Assembly: GCF_027257875.1 (NCBI RefSeq)
Contig: NZ_JAPVQY010000013.1
Location: 1-64,000 of the forward strand
Direction of reading: 5' to 3'
DNA: 64,000 bases
From: Burkholderia sp. IMCC1007
GTDB lineage: Bacteria; Pseudomonadota; Gammaproteobacteria; Burkholderiales; Burkholderiaceae
Under the pieces are notes generated by a model. The model was given only the letters and a program-made list of their open reading frames with translations, was not told where the DNA came from and made no database searches. A program made the translations under genes and the position numbers. This document shows, one piece after another, positions 10,036-19,845 of this stretch. Each line of letters starts with the position of its first letter. Positions within the stretch are counted from its first letter, which is position 1.

Positions 10036-11100
10036 TCAGGTCGTCGAGTCGATCACCTTGAAGCGCGAGCGCTTCTGCGCGCGAATCAGCGACTGGTACA
10101 CGTCGACGTACTGCTGCGCCATCCGGCGCGACGTGAAGCGCTCCTCGAAGCGCTGCCGCACGCGGGCGCGCGGCAGCAGATGCAGCCGGTTTACGGCGGC
10201 CACCGCGCTGATCTCGTCCTCGACGATGAAACCCGACACGCCTTCGTCCACCACTTCCGGCACGGCGCCGCGATTGAACGCGATCACCGGCGTGCCGCAC
10301 GACATCGCCTCGATCATCACCAGCCCGAACGGCTCCGGCCAGTCGATCGGAAACAGCAGCGCATGCGCGCCCGACAGGAATTCGGCCTTCTGGTGGTCGG
10401 CGATCTCGCCGACGTACTCGACGTGCGGCAGCGCGAACAGCGGCTTGATCTCGCGTTCGAAGTACTCCTGGTCGGCCGCGTCGATCTTCGCGGCGATCCG
10501 GATCGGCAGCCCGCACTGGCGCGCGATGCGAATGGCCGTGTCGACCCGCTTCTCCGGCGAGATGCGGCCGAGGAACGCGAGATAGCGCGGCTCGACGGGC
10601 TGCGGGAGGTACATCGTGTCGGGCAGCCCGTGGTGGACGGTGGTCTGCCACTTCGCCTGCGGCAGCGGCTGGCGCTGCGAGTTCGAGATCGAGATCACCG
10701 GCGCGGTGTTGAACGTGTCGAACACCGGCTGCTGCTCGGGCAGGTCGAGCCGGCCATGCAGCGTCGTGACGAACGGCGTGTCCTGTCGGCTGAAGACCGA
10801 AAACGAGTAGTAGTCCATGTGGAAATGGAGCACGTCGAAGTCCTTCGCCCGGCGCGCGACCGTCTCGATCAGCAGCATGTGCGGTGCGACGCGGTCGCGG
10901 ATCGACGCATCGAGCCGCAGCGCGTGCGGCCATACCGGTTCGAGCTTCGCCCGCGTCGTCGAATCGCCGCTCGCGAACAGCGTCACGTCGTGACCGAGAT
11001 CGACGAGCGCCTCGGTGATGTAGGACACGACGCGCTCCGTGCCGCCGTACAGCTTCGGCGGAACGGATTCGGTCAGCGGGGCGATCTGGGCAATTCTCAT
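10036..11100 (-). CDS. GT4-family glycosyltransferase
   Basis: 354 residues from the ATG at 11100, which has an AGGAG ribosome-binding site. It has the GT-B fold: an N-terminal acceptor half with PPKLYGGTERVVSYI and GHDVTLFASGDS, and a C-terminal nucleotide-sugar half with YLAFLGRISPEK and the E-x7-E motif in EPFGLVMIEAMSCGTPVIA. These are retaining GT4 enzymes that transfer sugars in polysaccharide or glycolipid synthesis. No polysaccharide genes lie nearby, so donor and acceptor are unknown. The frame is open upstream to 11160, but homologues begin at MRIAQIAPL. Confidence 0.9.
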   Translation of the reverse strand: MRIAQIAPLTESVPPKLYGGTERVVSYITEALVDLGHDVTLFASGDSTTRAKLEPVWPHALRLDASIRDRVAPHMLLIETVARRAKDFDVLHFHMDYYSFSVFSRQDTPFVTTLHGRLDLPEQQPVFDTFNTAPVISISNSQRQPLPQAKWQTTVHHGLPDTMYLPQPVEPRYLAFLGRISPEKRVDTAIRIARQCGLPIRIAAKIDAADQEYFEREIKPLFALPHVEYVGEIADHQKAEFLSGAHALLFPIDWPEPFGLVMIEAMSCGTPVIAFNRGAVPEVVDEGVSGFIVEDEISAVAAVNRLHLLPRARVRQRFEERFTSRRMAQQYVDVYQSLIRAQKRSRFKVIDSTT

Positions 11101-11387
11101 GATCCACGTCTCCTGTGTCCTCGGTCGGGATCGGCAGCCGCGCTCGCGCGCGCGCGCCATCCCGTGCAGAGCAGGCCGGCATCGCGCCGGCCGGATATCT
11201 CATTATTATTCGCGATCCCGATGCCCGGAAGCGCCCGTCTTGCATTTTATGGGGGTTGTTACAGACAGATACATTCCGCCGCGCGCCCGCCCGTGTGGCG
11301 GAGATGCCGGCGCATCGCCGCGGCCACGCCGCCCCCGCGACGATCGCGGGCAGCGTGACAGCACGCGTCGGCGCCCGTCGGCCCTCG

Positions 11388-12566
<1,179 letters not shown>

Positions 12567-12608
12567 GGGAATCGGAAACGGGAAACGGCAGCAGGCGCCG
12601 GGCCGCGT

Positions 12609-13781
12609 TCAGCGGCCGTCGACGGCCTGCGGATCGGCCGCGGTATTGGCCGCCGTGCTGGCGGCAGGCGACCGCGCGTGCGGCCGTTCGGGATTCGGCG
12701 CATCGGGCGCGGATTCGTGCGGAAACAGCTCCATCCGGTTGCGCGGCAGGCATTGCGGATAGCGCGCCTGCAGGTACGCGATCAGCCCCTCGCGCACGCG
12801 GCAGCGCAGATCCCAGCACGCCGACGAATCGACGGCGCTCACGAGCGCACGCAACTGCATCGTGCGCTCGGTCGCGTCGGTCACCTGCAGCACCTGCACG
12901 CGGCCGTCCCATTCGGGCGCCGCATGGACGAGCCGCGCCAGCTCTTCGCGCAGCGGCGCGAGCGGCGTGCGGTAGTCGACCGACAGGAACACCGTGCCGA
13001 TGATCTGCGAGCTGCTGCGCGTCCAGTTCGTGAACGGGTTTTCGATGATCCACTGCAGCGGGACGACGAGCCGCCGCTGATCCCACAGCCGCACCGACAC
13101 GAACGAGCCGGTGATTTCCTCGATGCGCCCCCACTCGCCCTGGATCACGACCACGTCGTCGAGCCGGATCGGTTGCGTGAGCGCGATCTGCAGCCCGGCG
13201 ATCAGATTGCCGAGCACCGGCCGCGCGGCGATACCGGCGACGAGGCCGGCGACACCGGCCGACGCCAGCAGGCTCGCGCCGATCTGGCGCACGTTCGGGA
13301 ACGTCATCAGCGCGGCGCCCGTGCCGATGATCACGATCAGCACCATGATGGTCCGCACGAGCACCTTGGCCTGCGTATGAACGCGCCGCGCATGGAGATT
13401 GTCGGCCGTATCCATCGGATGGGCCTGGATGATCGCGTCGCCGACGCCGGCCGCGAGCCGCACCAGCAGCCAGGTCAGCGAGACGATCGAGCCGACCGCG
13501 GCCGCGGTGCGCATCCCGCGCACGAACGACATGCCGTCGTCCGCCTGGATCCACACGAACTCGAGCGCGAGCAACGCGAGCGTGACGAGCGACGATTTGT
13601 CGATGTAGCGCAGGATCACGCTCATCAGCGGATACGGCTGCGCGATACGCTTGACGATACGTGCGCCGAGTCGATGCACGATCACGACGACAAGCACGAC
13701 GGCGATCGACACGAACAGCGTGCCGAGCCACGAATGCAACGGCGCATCGGCGATGCGCTGCAGTTCCTCGATTGAAATCAT
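12609..13781 (-). CDS. Mechanosensitive ion channel family protein (MscS-like)
   Basis: 390 residues from the ATG at 13781. Four N-terminal membrane segments (LFVSIAVVLVVVIV near residue 20, a second near 70, AAVGSIVSLTWLLVRLAAGV near 105, VLVRTIMVLIVIIGTGAAL near 145) precede the pore helix GASLLASAGVAGLVAGIAA and the MscS beta domain (RLDDVVVIQGEWGRIEEIT). The cytoplasmic C-terminal region ends with a low-complexity His/Ala-rich tail. It should gate in the inner membrane under tension, though YnaI/YbdG-type relatives differ in conductance. The AAA ATPase gene follows on the same strand; a functional link is not evident. The upstream frame to 13856 looks non-genic. Confidence 0.92.
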   Translation of the reverse strand: MISIEELQRIADAPLHSWLGTLFVSIAVVLVVVIVHRLGARIVKRIAQPYPLMSVILRYIDKSSLVTLALLALEFVWIQADDGMSFVRGMRTAAAVGSIVSLTWLLVRLAAGVGDAIIQAHPMDTADNLHARRVHTQAKVLVRTIMVLIVIIGTGAALMTFPNVRQIGASLLASAGVAGLVAGIAARPVLGNLIAGLQIALTQPIRLDDVVVIQGEWGRIEEITGSFVSVRLWDQRRLVVPLQWIIENPFTNWTRSSSQIIGTVFLSVDYRTPLAPLREELARLVHAAPEWDGRVQVLQVTDATERTMQLRALVSAVDSSACWDLRCRVREGLIAYLQARYPQCLPRNRMELFPHESAPDAPNPERPHARSPAASTAANTAADPQAVDGR

Positions 13782-13877
13782 CGGCGCCCGGGATGCTTCG
13801 GTTATGAGGCGCGCGGGCCTCGTCCTGGATGCGTCGGCGATGTCCGGGCGTCGCACGCACCCGGACGCGGCGTCAGA

Positions 13878-14234
13878 TCAGCTACCGCCCTTGCAGGGAA
13901 ACGCCTTGCCGAGACCGAGCGACACCGCGGTGCTCGCGTTGTAGTCGGCCAGCTTCGGATTCTCCGCGATGTACTTGCGCACCGCGTCGGTCATCTGCTG
14001 CGCCCGGATGTCGGGCGGCAGGCAGAAATACTGCCCGACGCGCGGCCCGGTGGTGCCGCCGATCGCGTCGATGGTGTTGTAGACGCCGTCGGCGGCGCCT
14101 TCGATGTAGGCCGCGCACGACGCTCGCGACTTGACGTCCGTCTTCGCGCACAGCCGGTCGAGATCCGCGCCCGTGAATGCCGCCGCCGACAACGGCACGG
14201 CAAACGCCGCGGCACAAAACATAGCCCGCAACAT
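13878..14234 (-). CDS. Rap1a/Tai-family secreted protein
   Basis: 118 residues with a signal peptide (MLRAMFCAAAFAVPLSAAA) and a small mature domain with conserved cysteines (LDRLC, ASCAAYIEG, YFCLPP, FPCKGG). The pattern matches the Rap1a/Tai family, whose founding members are immunity proteins against type VI amidase effectors of Serratia. No Ssp/Tae4 amidase gene is visible nearby, and many bacteria carry solitary copies, so the immunity role should not be assumed. It converges towards the end of the channel operon but is on the same strand as the ankyrin gene upstream, 120 bp away. Confidence 0.8.
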   Translation of the reverse strand: MLRAMFCAAAFAVPLSAAAFTGADLDRLCAKTDVKSRASCAAYIEGAADGVYNTIDAIGGTTGPRVGQYFCLPPDIRAQQMTDAVRKYIAENPKLADYNASTAVSLGLGKAFPCKGGS

Positions 14235-14354
14235 GGTGTTCCTTATGTCAATGCGGCCCGCAGGCCGCTCACTGCGCTGACCGGCGCGACGGCCGACGCC
14301 CGCTGCCAGCCGGTTTCCGGCCGGCCGGGCGCGCCCGTCGTCGCGCCGAAACCG

Positions 14355-15065
14355 TCATTTTGCACTCTTTTGGGCATCCGCCGGCGCCGATGCGCCGATG
14401 CGCACCGTCCGCTTGCTCAGGATGTCGATCGCGTCCGGCGCGTTGTAATGCTTCGCGAACTCGAGCGCGGTGATGCCGAGCTGGTTCTTGACCTGCGGAT
14501 CGGCGCCCTGGTCGAGCAGCAGCGTGACCGTCGACGCATGGTTGCCGCGCGCGGCCATCATCAGCGGCGTCGTGCCGTTCGGCGACGCGGTGTCGATGTA
14601 GGCGTCGTGGTCGAGCAGGATCTTCACGACCGCGTCCTGGCCGTTGGTGGCCGCGTAGTGCAGCGGCGCCCAGCCCTTCTTGCTGACTTCCGCGCCCTTG
14701 TCGATCAGCAGCTTGACGAGCCCGACGTCACCGTTCAGCGACGCGAGCATCAGCGCGTTCTCGCCGGCCTTGTCTTCCTTCTCGAGGTCGACGTTCGGTG
14801 TCGTGGCGAGCGCGGCGGCGACCTTGTCGGACTTCTCGCGCGCGGCGATCACGATGAGCGGGTCGCCGTTCGGCGCGAGCGTGTTCGGATCGAGCTTGCC
14901 GCTCTTCAGCTGCTTGCCGATGTCGGCGATGTCGTCGAACTTGACCGCCTTCACGACAGCGTCGAGCGACTCGGCGTGCGCGCCGGCGGCGGCAAACAGG
15001 CCGCTCGCGACGAGCGCGGCGGCGACGAGTGCGCGCTTCGGCAGATAGGTGGTCGGCTTCGTCAT
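14355..15065 (-). CDS. Secreted ankyrin-repeat protein
   Basis: 236 residues. A signal peptide (about residues 1-31, ending AGAHAE) is followed by ankyrin repeats from about residue 65: DPLIVIAAREKSD, ENALMLASLNGDVGLVKLLIDKGAEV, APLHYAATNGQDAVVKILLDHDAYI, TPLMMAARGNHASTVTLLLDQGADP and an end-capping LGITALEFAKHYN. Roughly four to five repeats form a protein-binding solenoid, exported to the periplasm. The partner is unknown. It is the last clearly related neighbour of the tatD-holB-tmk-mltG unit (44 nt downstream of tatD), but is not a conserved member of that cluster elsewhere. Confidence 0.9.
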   Translation of the reverse strand: MTKPTTYLPKRALVAAALVASGLFAAAGAHAESLDAVVKAVKFDDIADIGKQLKSGKLDPNTLAPNGDPLIVIAAREKSDKVAAALATTPNVDLEKEDKAGENALMLASLNGDVGLVKLLIDKGAEVSKKGWAPLHYAATNGQDAVVKILLDHDAYIDTASPNGTTPLMMAARGNHASTVTLLLDQGADPQVKNQLGITALEFAKHYNAPDAIDILSKRTVRIGASAPADAQKSAK

Positions 15066-15109
15066 TGTTGTGGGCTCCTTCCCTGGGTTGTGGGCTGTGC
15101 CGCGCGTCG

Positions 15110-15889
15110 TTAGCGCGCGATCTTGAACAGCCGGAAAAAGTTTTGCGTGGTCGCATCGGCGAGCGCCTCGACGGCGATCCCGCGCTCCGCTGCGATAAAG
15201 CGTCCGACATGGCTGACGTACGCAGGTTCATTCGGCTTGCCGCGGTACGGCACCGGCGCGAGGTACGGCGAGTCGGTCTCGATCAGCAACCGCTCGAGCG
15301 GCACGCGCCGCGCGACGTCCTGCACGTCGGTCGCGTTCTTGAACGTGACGATGCCCGACAGCGAGATATGGAAATTCTGCGCGAGCGCCTGCTCGGCGAC
15401 CGGCCACGGCTCGGTGAAACAGTGCATCACGCCGCCCGGCACGTCCGCGCGCTCCTCGGCCATGATCCGCAGCGTATCTTCGGACGACGAGCGCGTGTGG
15501 ATGATCAGCGGCTTCATCGTCGCAGTCGCCGCGCGGATATGCGTGCGAAAGCGTTCGCGCTGCCATTCCATGTCGTCGATCGAGCGGCCTTCGAGCCGGT
15601 AATAGTCGAGGCCCGTCTCGCCGATCGCGACGACCTTCGGGTGCGCGGCCAGCTCGATCAGCTCGGCGAGCGTCGGTTCGCGCATGTCCTCGTGATCGGG
15701 ATGCACGCCGACCGACGCGTACACGTTGTCGTGCGCTTCGGCGATCGCGAGCACGTCGGGCAGTGTCTCGAAGTCGACCGACACGCACAGCGCGTGCGTG
15801 ACGTCGTGCTCGCGCATGTTCTCCAGCACGGCCGGCAGGCGGTCGGCGAGGCCGTTGAAATTGATGTGGCAGTGAGAATCGACGAACAT
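15110..15889 (-). CDS. tatD: TatD-family metal-dependent hydrolase/DNase
   Basis: 259 residues from the ATG at 15889. Metal ligands of the TatD family are all visible: H6 and H8 in DSHCHIN, E91 in GETGLDYYR, H131 in IIHTRSS, H156 in MHCFTEPW and D206 in ETDSPYLAP. These TIM-barrel enzymes have 3'-5' exonuclease and DNase activity. Position directly after holB mirrors the E. coli mltG-tmk-holB-ycfH order, so this is the YcfH-type member rather than TatD of the tat operon. Cytoplasmic. The frame is open upstream, but the family N-terminus begins at MFVDSH. Confidence 0.93.
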   Translation of the reverse strand: MFVDSHCHINFNGLADRLPAVLENMREHDVTHALCVSVDFETLPDVLAIAEAHDNVYASVGVHPDHEDMREPTLAELIELAAHPKVVAIGETGLDYYRLEGRSIDDMEWQRERFRTHIRAATATMKPLIIHTRSSSEDTLRIMAEERADVPGGVMHCFTEPWPVAEQALAQNFHISLSGIVTFKNATDVQDVARRVPLERLLIETDSPYLAPVPYRGKPNEPAYVSHVGRFIAAERGIAVEALADATTQNFFRLFKIAR

Positions 15890-15968
15890 CGTGTTTCCTG
15901 AATACGTAAGGCGGGCGCTCATGCGCTCGCCGGCAATCGTTTCCCTATCCGGCGGAAACAATCCGCGC

Positions 15969-16997
15969 TCATGCGAACATTTCCCGATAACCGAGAAACA
16001 GTTCCTCGAATACGAGCCGCGCGTTGAGCGGATGATTCTCGACGGTGCGCTGGCGCGTCACGGCCTTCATGAAACGCGCGAACGCATTCGCGTCGACGGC
16101 TTCCGCGCAGCGCGCGAGCGCCGCGGCATGCGTCGGGAAGTAGCGCGGCGCGCCCGCCATCCGCTGCGCGAGCAGATCGTACAGCCAGCGCTGCAACCAG
16201 CCGAGCACGAGCGGCATCGGCAGCTTCTGCAGCGCCTCGCCGCACGCGAACGGATCGCACGCGGCGCCGGCCGCGAGCTGGCCGAGCGTGAAGTCGCGCA
16301 ACGGCCGGTTCTCGTCGCTCGCGAGCGCCAGCGCGGCAAGCGGCGCGCCGCCGGCTTCGGCGAGCAGCGCACGCGCATCGGCCACGCCTTGTGCCGCGAG
16401 CCACGCCTGTGCCGTCTCGGGCGCCGGCACGGTCATCGGCCACTGACGGCAACGGCTGATGATCGTCGGCAGCAACCGGTCGATGCGCGCCGACACCAGC
16501 AGGAACACGACGCCCGACGGCGGCTCCTCGAGCGTCTTCAGCAACGCGTTCGACGCGGCGACGTTCAGTGCCTCGGCCGGATACAGCACGACGACGCGCG
16601 CGCCGCCGCGGTGCGAGCCGACGCCGCAAAAGTCGAGCAGCGCACGCACCTGCTCGATCTTGATTTCCTTGCTGGGTGCGCGCGTCTTCTTGCCGCCGTC
16701 GTCCGCGTCGGCCGGCTTCGCATCGTCGGCCGCGCCCGGCGCTTCGCCGGCGAGCGCCTCCGGCAGCACGATCCGGTAGTCCGGATGGTTGCCTTGCGCG
16801 AACCATGTGCAGGCCGCGCAGGTGCCGCACGGCTCGCCGTTCGGCTGCGGCGCTTCGCACAGGAAGCCCTGGGCGAGATGCTGCGCGAACTGCAGCTTGC
16901 CGATCCCGGCCTGGCCGTGCAGCAGCAGCGCATGCGGCCATTGCGCACGCAGTTGCTGCAGGCGGTTCCAGTCGTCGGTCTGCCACGGATAGATCAT
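15969..16997 (-). CDS. holB: DNA polymerase III delta' subunit
   Basis: 342 residues from the ATG at 16997. It is the clamp-loader delta' subunit, part of the complex that opens the sliding clamp. The AAA+ fold is recognisable from IYPWQTDDWNRL, the degenerate P-loop LLHGQAGIGKLQ (Lys followed by Leu, not Thr/Ser, so ATP binding is not expected), a zinc-binding cluster CGTCAACTWF with an upstream Cys, and the VFLLVSARIDRLLPTIISRC strand and sensor region. It starts 19 nt after tmk and precedes tatD, the conserved order of this cluster. Confidence 0.94.
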   Translation of the reverse strand: MIYPWQTDDWNRLQQLRAQWPHALLLHGQAGIGKLQFAQHLAQGFLCEAPQPNGEPCGTCAACTWFAQGNHPDYRIVLPEALAGEAPGAADDAKPADADDGGKKTRAPSKEIKIEQVRALLDFCGVGSHRGGARVVVLYPAEALNVAASNALLKTLEEPPSGVVFLLVSARIDRLLPTIISRCRQWPMTVPAPETAQAWLAAQGVADARALLAEAGGAPLAALALASDENRPLRDFTLGQLAAGAACDPFACGEALQKLPMPLVLGWLQRWLYDLLAQRMAGAPRYFPTHAAALARCAEAVDANAFARFMKAVTRQRTVENHPLNARLVFEELFLGYREMFA

Positions 16998-17016
16998 GTG
17001 GTGCGTTCCTTGCGTG

Positions 17017-17637
17017 TTACAGCGCGGCGAGCACGCGTTCGAGCTGCTGGCGGATCTCGGGAATCGACTGCGTCGCGTCGACGATCGCGAAGCGGTGCGG
17101 CGCCTCTTCCGCGCGGCGCAGGTATTCGCTGCGCGTGCGCGAGAAGAACGCATCCGACTCGCTTTCGAACTTGTCGGGCATGCGGGCGGCGCCGCGGCGC
17201 TCGCTCGCCACCTGCGGCGCGACGTCGAACAGCACCGTCAGGTCGGGCTGGAACCCGCCCTGCACCCAGCGCTCGAGCGTCTCGAGCTTGTCGCGCGGCA
17301 GCCCGCGGCCGCCACCCTGGTACGCGAACGTCGCGTCGGTGAAGCGATCGGACACGACCCAGTCGCCGCGCGCGAGCGCGGGTTCGATCACGAGCGCGAG
17401 ATGCTCGCGGCGCGCCGCGAACATCAGCAGCGCCTCGGTCTCGAGATCCATCGGCTGGTTCAACAGGATCTCGCGCAGCTTCTCGCCGAGCTGCGTGCCG
17501 CCCGGCTCGCGCGTGACGACGATCTGCCGGCCGCTCGCGGCCAGCTTGCCTTGCAGGCGTTCGCAGAACCATTGCAGGTGGGTGGTCTTCCCCGCCCCGT
17601 CGATGCCTTCGAACGTGATGAATTTACCGCTCGCCAT
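17017..17637 (-). CDS. tmk: Thymidylate kinase
   Basis: 206 residues. It phosphorylates dTMP to dTDP. The P-loop GIDGAGKT is at residues 11-18, the DRF motif that contacts the phosphoryl donor is at 97-99 within [15 protein letters not shown], and the lid region follows near residue 140. Length is normal for the family. Its start codon abuts the mltG stop (TAAATG), which implies translational coupling. Essential for DNA precursor supply and placed with the clamp-loader gene holB. Confidence 0.96.
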   Translation of the reverse strand: MASGKFITFEGIDGAGKTTHLQWFCERLQGKLAASGRQIVVTREPGGTQLGEKLREILLNQPMDLETEALLMFAARREHLALVIEPALARGDWVVSDRFTDATFAYQGGGRGLPRDKLETLERWVQGGFQPDLTVLFDVAPQVASERRGAARMPDKFESESDAFFSRTRSEYLRRAEEAPHRFAIVDATQSIPEIRQQLERVLAAL

Positions 17638-18657
17638 TTATTGACCTCGTATGTACTTGTCCACGGCCTTGTTGTGATCGCCGAGCGTGTCCGAGAACAC
17701 GCTCGTGCCGTCCCCCTTCGCGACGAAATACAGCGCGCTCGTCGGGGCCGGATTGATCGCCGCCTGCAGCGACGCGACGCCCGGCAGGGCAATCGGCGTC
17801 GGCGGCAGCCCGCGGCGCGTATAGGTATTGTAAGGAGTGTCCGCCTGCAGGTCGCGCTTGCGCAGGCGGCCGTCGTACGCGTCGCCGAGGCCGTAGATCA
17901 CCGACGGATCGGTCTGCAGCGGCATCCCGATGCGCAGCCGGTTCGCGAACACGGCCGCGACGAACGCGCGATCGGCCGCATGGCCCGTTTCCTTTTCGAC
18001 GATCGATGCGATCGTCAGCGCGTCGTAAGGTGACTTGTACGGCAGCCCCGGCGCGCGCGCGGCCCACGCTTCGTCGAGGCGCGTCTGCATCAGGTGGTAC
18101 GCGCGCCGGTAGATGTTCAGGTCGCTCGTGCCCTTGTCGAACAGGTAGGTGTCGGGAAAGAACAGCCCCTCGCCGCTGCCGCGCTGGACAGCGGTGTCCG
18201 GCGCGCCGATCGCGCGCAGCAGCTCGGCATCGCTCATGCCGGCCGTCGCGTGCACCAGATCGGGATTGCCGTCGAGCTCCGCACGCATGCGCCGGAAGGT
18301 CCAGCCTTCGATGACCGTGGCGACGTATTCGTTCACGTCGCCACGCGCGATCTTCTGCAACACTTCATAGGGCGTGATCCCGGTCTTGAATTCGTAGTTG
18401 CCGGACTTCAGCCGGCTCGACAGCCCGAGCAGCCGCGTCATCGCGACGAAGCCGAACGGCTCGATCGGCACGCCGCCGCGCTTGAGCTGCACCGCGACGC
18501 TTTTCACGCTGCTGCGCGGCTTGATCGTGACGTCGAGCGACGCGGCGCCCAGCAGCAGCGGCCGGCTCGCCCAGTAATACCCGCCGCCCGCGACGGCAGC
18601 GGCCACAACGACGGCCAGCGCCGCGACCGTCGCGGCGCATTTCTTCAGTAGGGACAT
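17638..18657 (-). CDS. mltG: Endolytic murein transglycosylase MltG
   Basis: 339 residues from the ATG at 18657. A single transmembrane helix (about residues 9-28) anchors the protein in the inner membrane; the rest is a YceG-like periplasmic domain. The catalytic Glu region IASIVEKETGHAADR is at residues 217-230, with E221 or E223 as the acid, followed by FANRLRIGMPLQTDPSVIYG, the family signature. MltG cleaves nascent glycan strands and sets their length. First gene of mltG-tmk-holB-tatD, divergent from ygfZ across 77 bp. The frame upstream to 18774 lacks family similarity. Confidence 0.95.
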   Translation of the reverse strand: MSLLKKCAATVAALAVVVAAAVAGGGYYWASRPLLLGAASLDVTIKPRSSVKSVAVQLKRGGVPIEPFGFVAMTRLLGLSSRLKSGNYEFKTGITPYEVLQKIARGDVNEYVATVIEGWTFRRMRAELDGNPDLVHATAGMSDAELLRAIGAPDTAVQRGSGEGLFFPDTYLFDKGTSDLNIYRRAYHLMQTRLDEAWAARAPGLPYKSPYDALTIASIVEKETGHAADRAFVAAVFANRLRIGMPLQTDPSVIYGLGDAYDGRLRKRDLQADTPYNTYTRRGLPPTPIALPGVASLQAAINPAPTSALYFVAKGDGTSVFSDTLGDHNKAVDKYIRGQ

Positions 18658-18682
18658 GGAAACGTGACTGAGGTAAGACCCA

Positions 18683-18688
18683 TATAAT
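18683..18688 (+). promoter_or_regulatory. Candidate -10 element for ygfZ
   Basis: A perfect TATAAT lies 46 nt upstream of the ygfZ start, in the short interval shared with the divergent mltG gene. The -35 hexamer at the proper distance is poor. On the opposite strand a TTGACG is spaced 15 nt from a TATATG, possibly serving mltG. Confidence 0.4.
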
Positions 18689-18734
18689 ACTTGCTCGCCT
18701 CCGTCAAAGTCAGGGTTGACTGTTCCCTCATTCC

Positions 18735-19769
18735 ATGAGCACACCGTTCGCTTCACCGGCTGCCCAGGCCGCATCCGCCTCGCTTCCCGTTTTCCCCCGC
18801 CCGTCCGCCGCCGATTTCGATGCGCCGGGCGCCTGCATGCCGCTGCAGCAGTTCGGCGTGATCGACGTGGCCGGCGACGACGCCGCGACGTTCCTGCACA
18901 GCCAGCTCACCAACGACATCGAGCATCTCGATGCCGCGAGCGCGCGCCTGTCCGGCTATTGTTCGCCGAAGGGCCGCCTGCTCGCGTCGTTCCTCGCGTG
19001 GCGCGCCGGTCACGGCGTGCGCCTGCTGGTCTCGAAGGACGTGCAGGCCGCCGTGCAGAAACGGCTGTCGATGTTCGTGCTGCGCGCGAAGGCGAAGCTC
19101 ACGGATGCGAGCGACACGCTCGCGGTGGTCGGCTTCGCCGGCGACGTGCGCGACGCGCTGTCGGGCATCTTCGATGCGCTGCCGGACGGCGTGCACGTGA
19201 AGGTCGACGGCCCGGCCGGCGCGCTGATCCGCGTGCCGGATGCGGCCGGCCGCAAGCGCTACCTGTGGATCGGGCCGCGCGCGGAAGTCGACGCACGCGT
19301 CGCCGCGCTCGCCGGCACGCTGCCGGTGGTGTCGCCTGCCGTGTGGGACTGGCTCGACATTCGCGCGGGCGAGCCGCGCATCACGCAGCCGGCCGTCGAA
19401 CAGTTCGTGCCGCAGATGGTCAACTTCGACGTGATCGGCGCCGTTAACTTCAGGAAGGGGTGCTACCCTGGCCAGGAAATCGTCGCGCGCAGCCAGTATC
19501 GCGGGACGATCAAGCGCCGCACCGCACTCGCGCACGTCGCCGGCGAGACCGACACCGTGCACGCCGGCATCGAGCTGTTCCACAGCGACGATCCGGGCCA
19601 GCCGTGCGGGATGATCGTCAACGCGGCGGCCGCGCCAGCGGGCGGCGTCGACGCACTCGTCGAGATCAAGCTCGCCGCGCTCGACAGCGGCACGGTGCAC
19701 CTCGGTTCGGCCGACGGTCCGGCGCTGGCGTTCGACGCGCTGCCGTACACGTGGCCGACGGAAGTGTGA
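18735..19769 (+). CDS. ygfZ: YgfZ/GcvT-fold tetrahydrofolate-dependent Fe-S cluster protein
   Basis: 344 residues. The diagnostic K-G-C-Y-x-G-Q-E motif (KGCYPGQE) carries Cys243, followed by IVARSQYRGTIKRR. YgfZ has the glycine-cleavage T-protein fold, binds tetrahydrofolate and supports repair or assembly of certain Fe-S enzymes such as MiaB. The N-terminal region shows the family strand GVIDVAGDDAATFLHSQLTND. Cytoplasmic. It is divergent from mltG and followed at 76 nt by an NRDE-domain gene on the same strand. Confidence 0.93.
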   Translation: MSTPFASPAAQAASASLPVFPRPSAADFDAPGACMPLQQFGVIDVAGDDAATFLHSQLTNDIEHLDAASARLSGYCSPKGRLLASFLAWRAGHGVRLLVSKDVQAAVQKRLSMFVLRAKAKLTDASDTLAVVGFAGDVRDALSGIFDALPDGVHVKVDGPAGALIRVPDAAGRKRYLWIGPRAEVDARVAALAGTLPVVSPAVWDWLDIRAGEPRITQPAVEQFVPQMVNFDVIGAVNFRKGCYPGQEIVARSQYRGTIKRRTALAHVAGETDTVHAGIELFHSDDPGQPCGMIVNAAAAPAGGVDALVEIKLAALDSGTVHLGSADGPALAFDALPYTWPTEV

Positions 19770-19845
19770 TGCACTGATAACCCGTTCGCGCGCCGGTTCG
19801 CACGTTGCAGCCGGCGCCCGATGTTTCCTGCGAGAGATTCGCCCG

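Noticed and set aside
14355-15889. Ankyrin gene as a conserved part of the mltG-tmk-holB-tatD unit
   Set aside because: Only same-strand proximity supports it; it is a secreted protein with no functional tie to replication.
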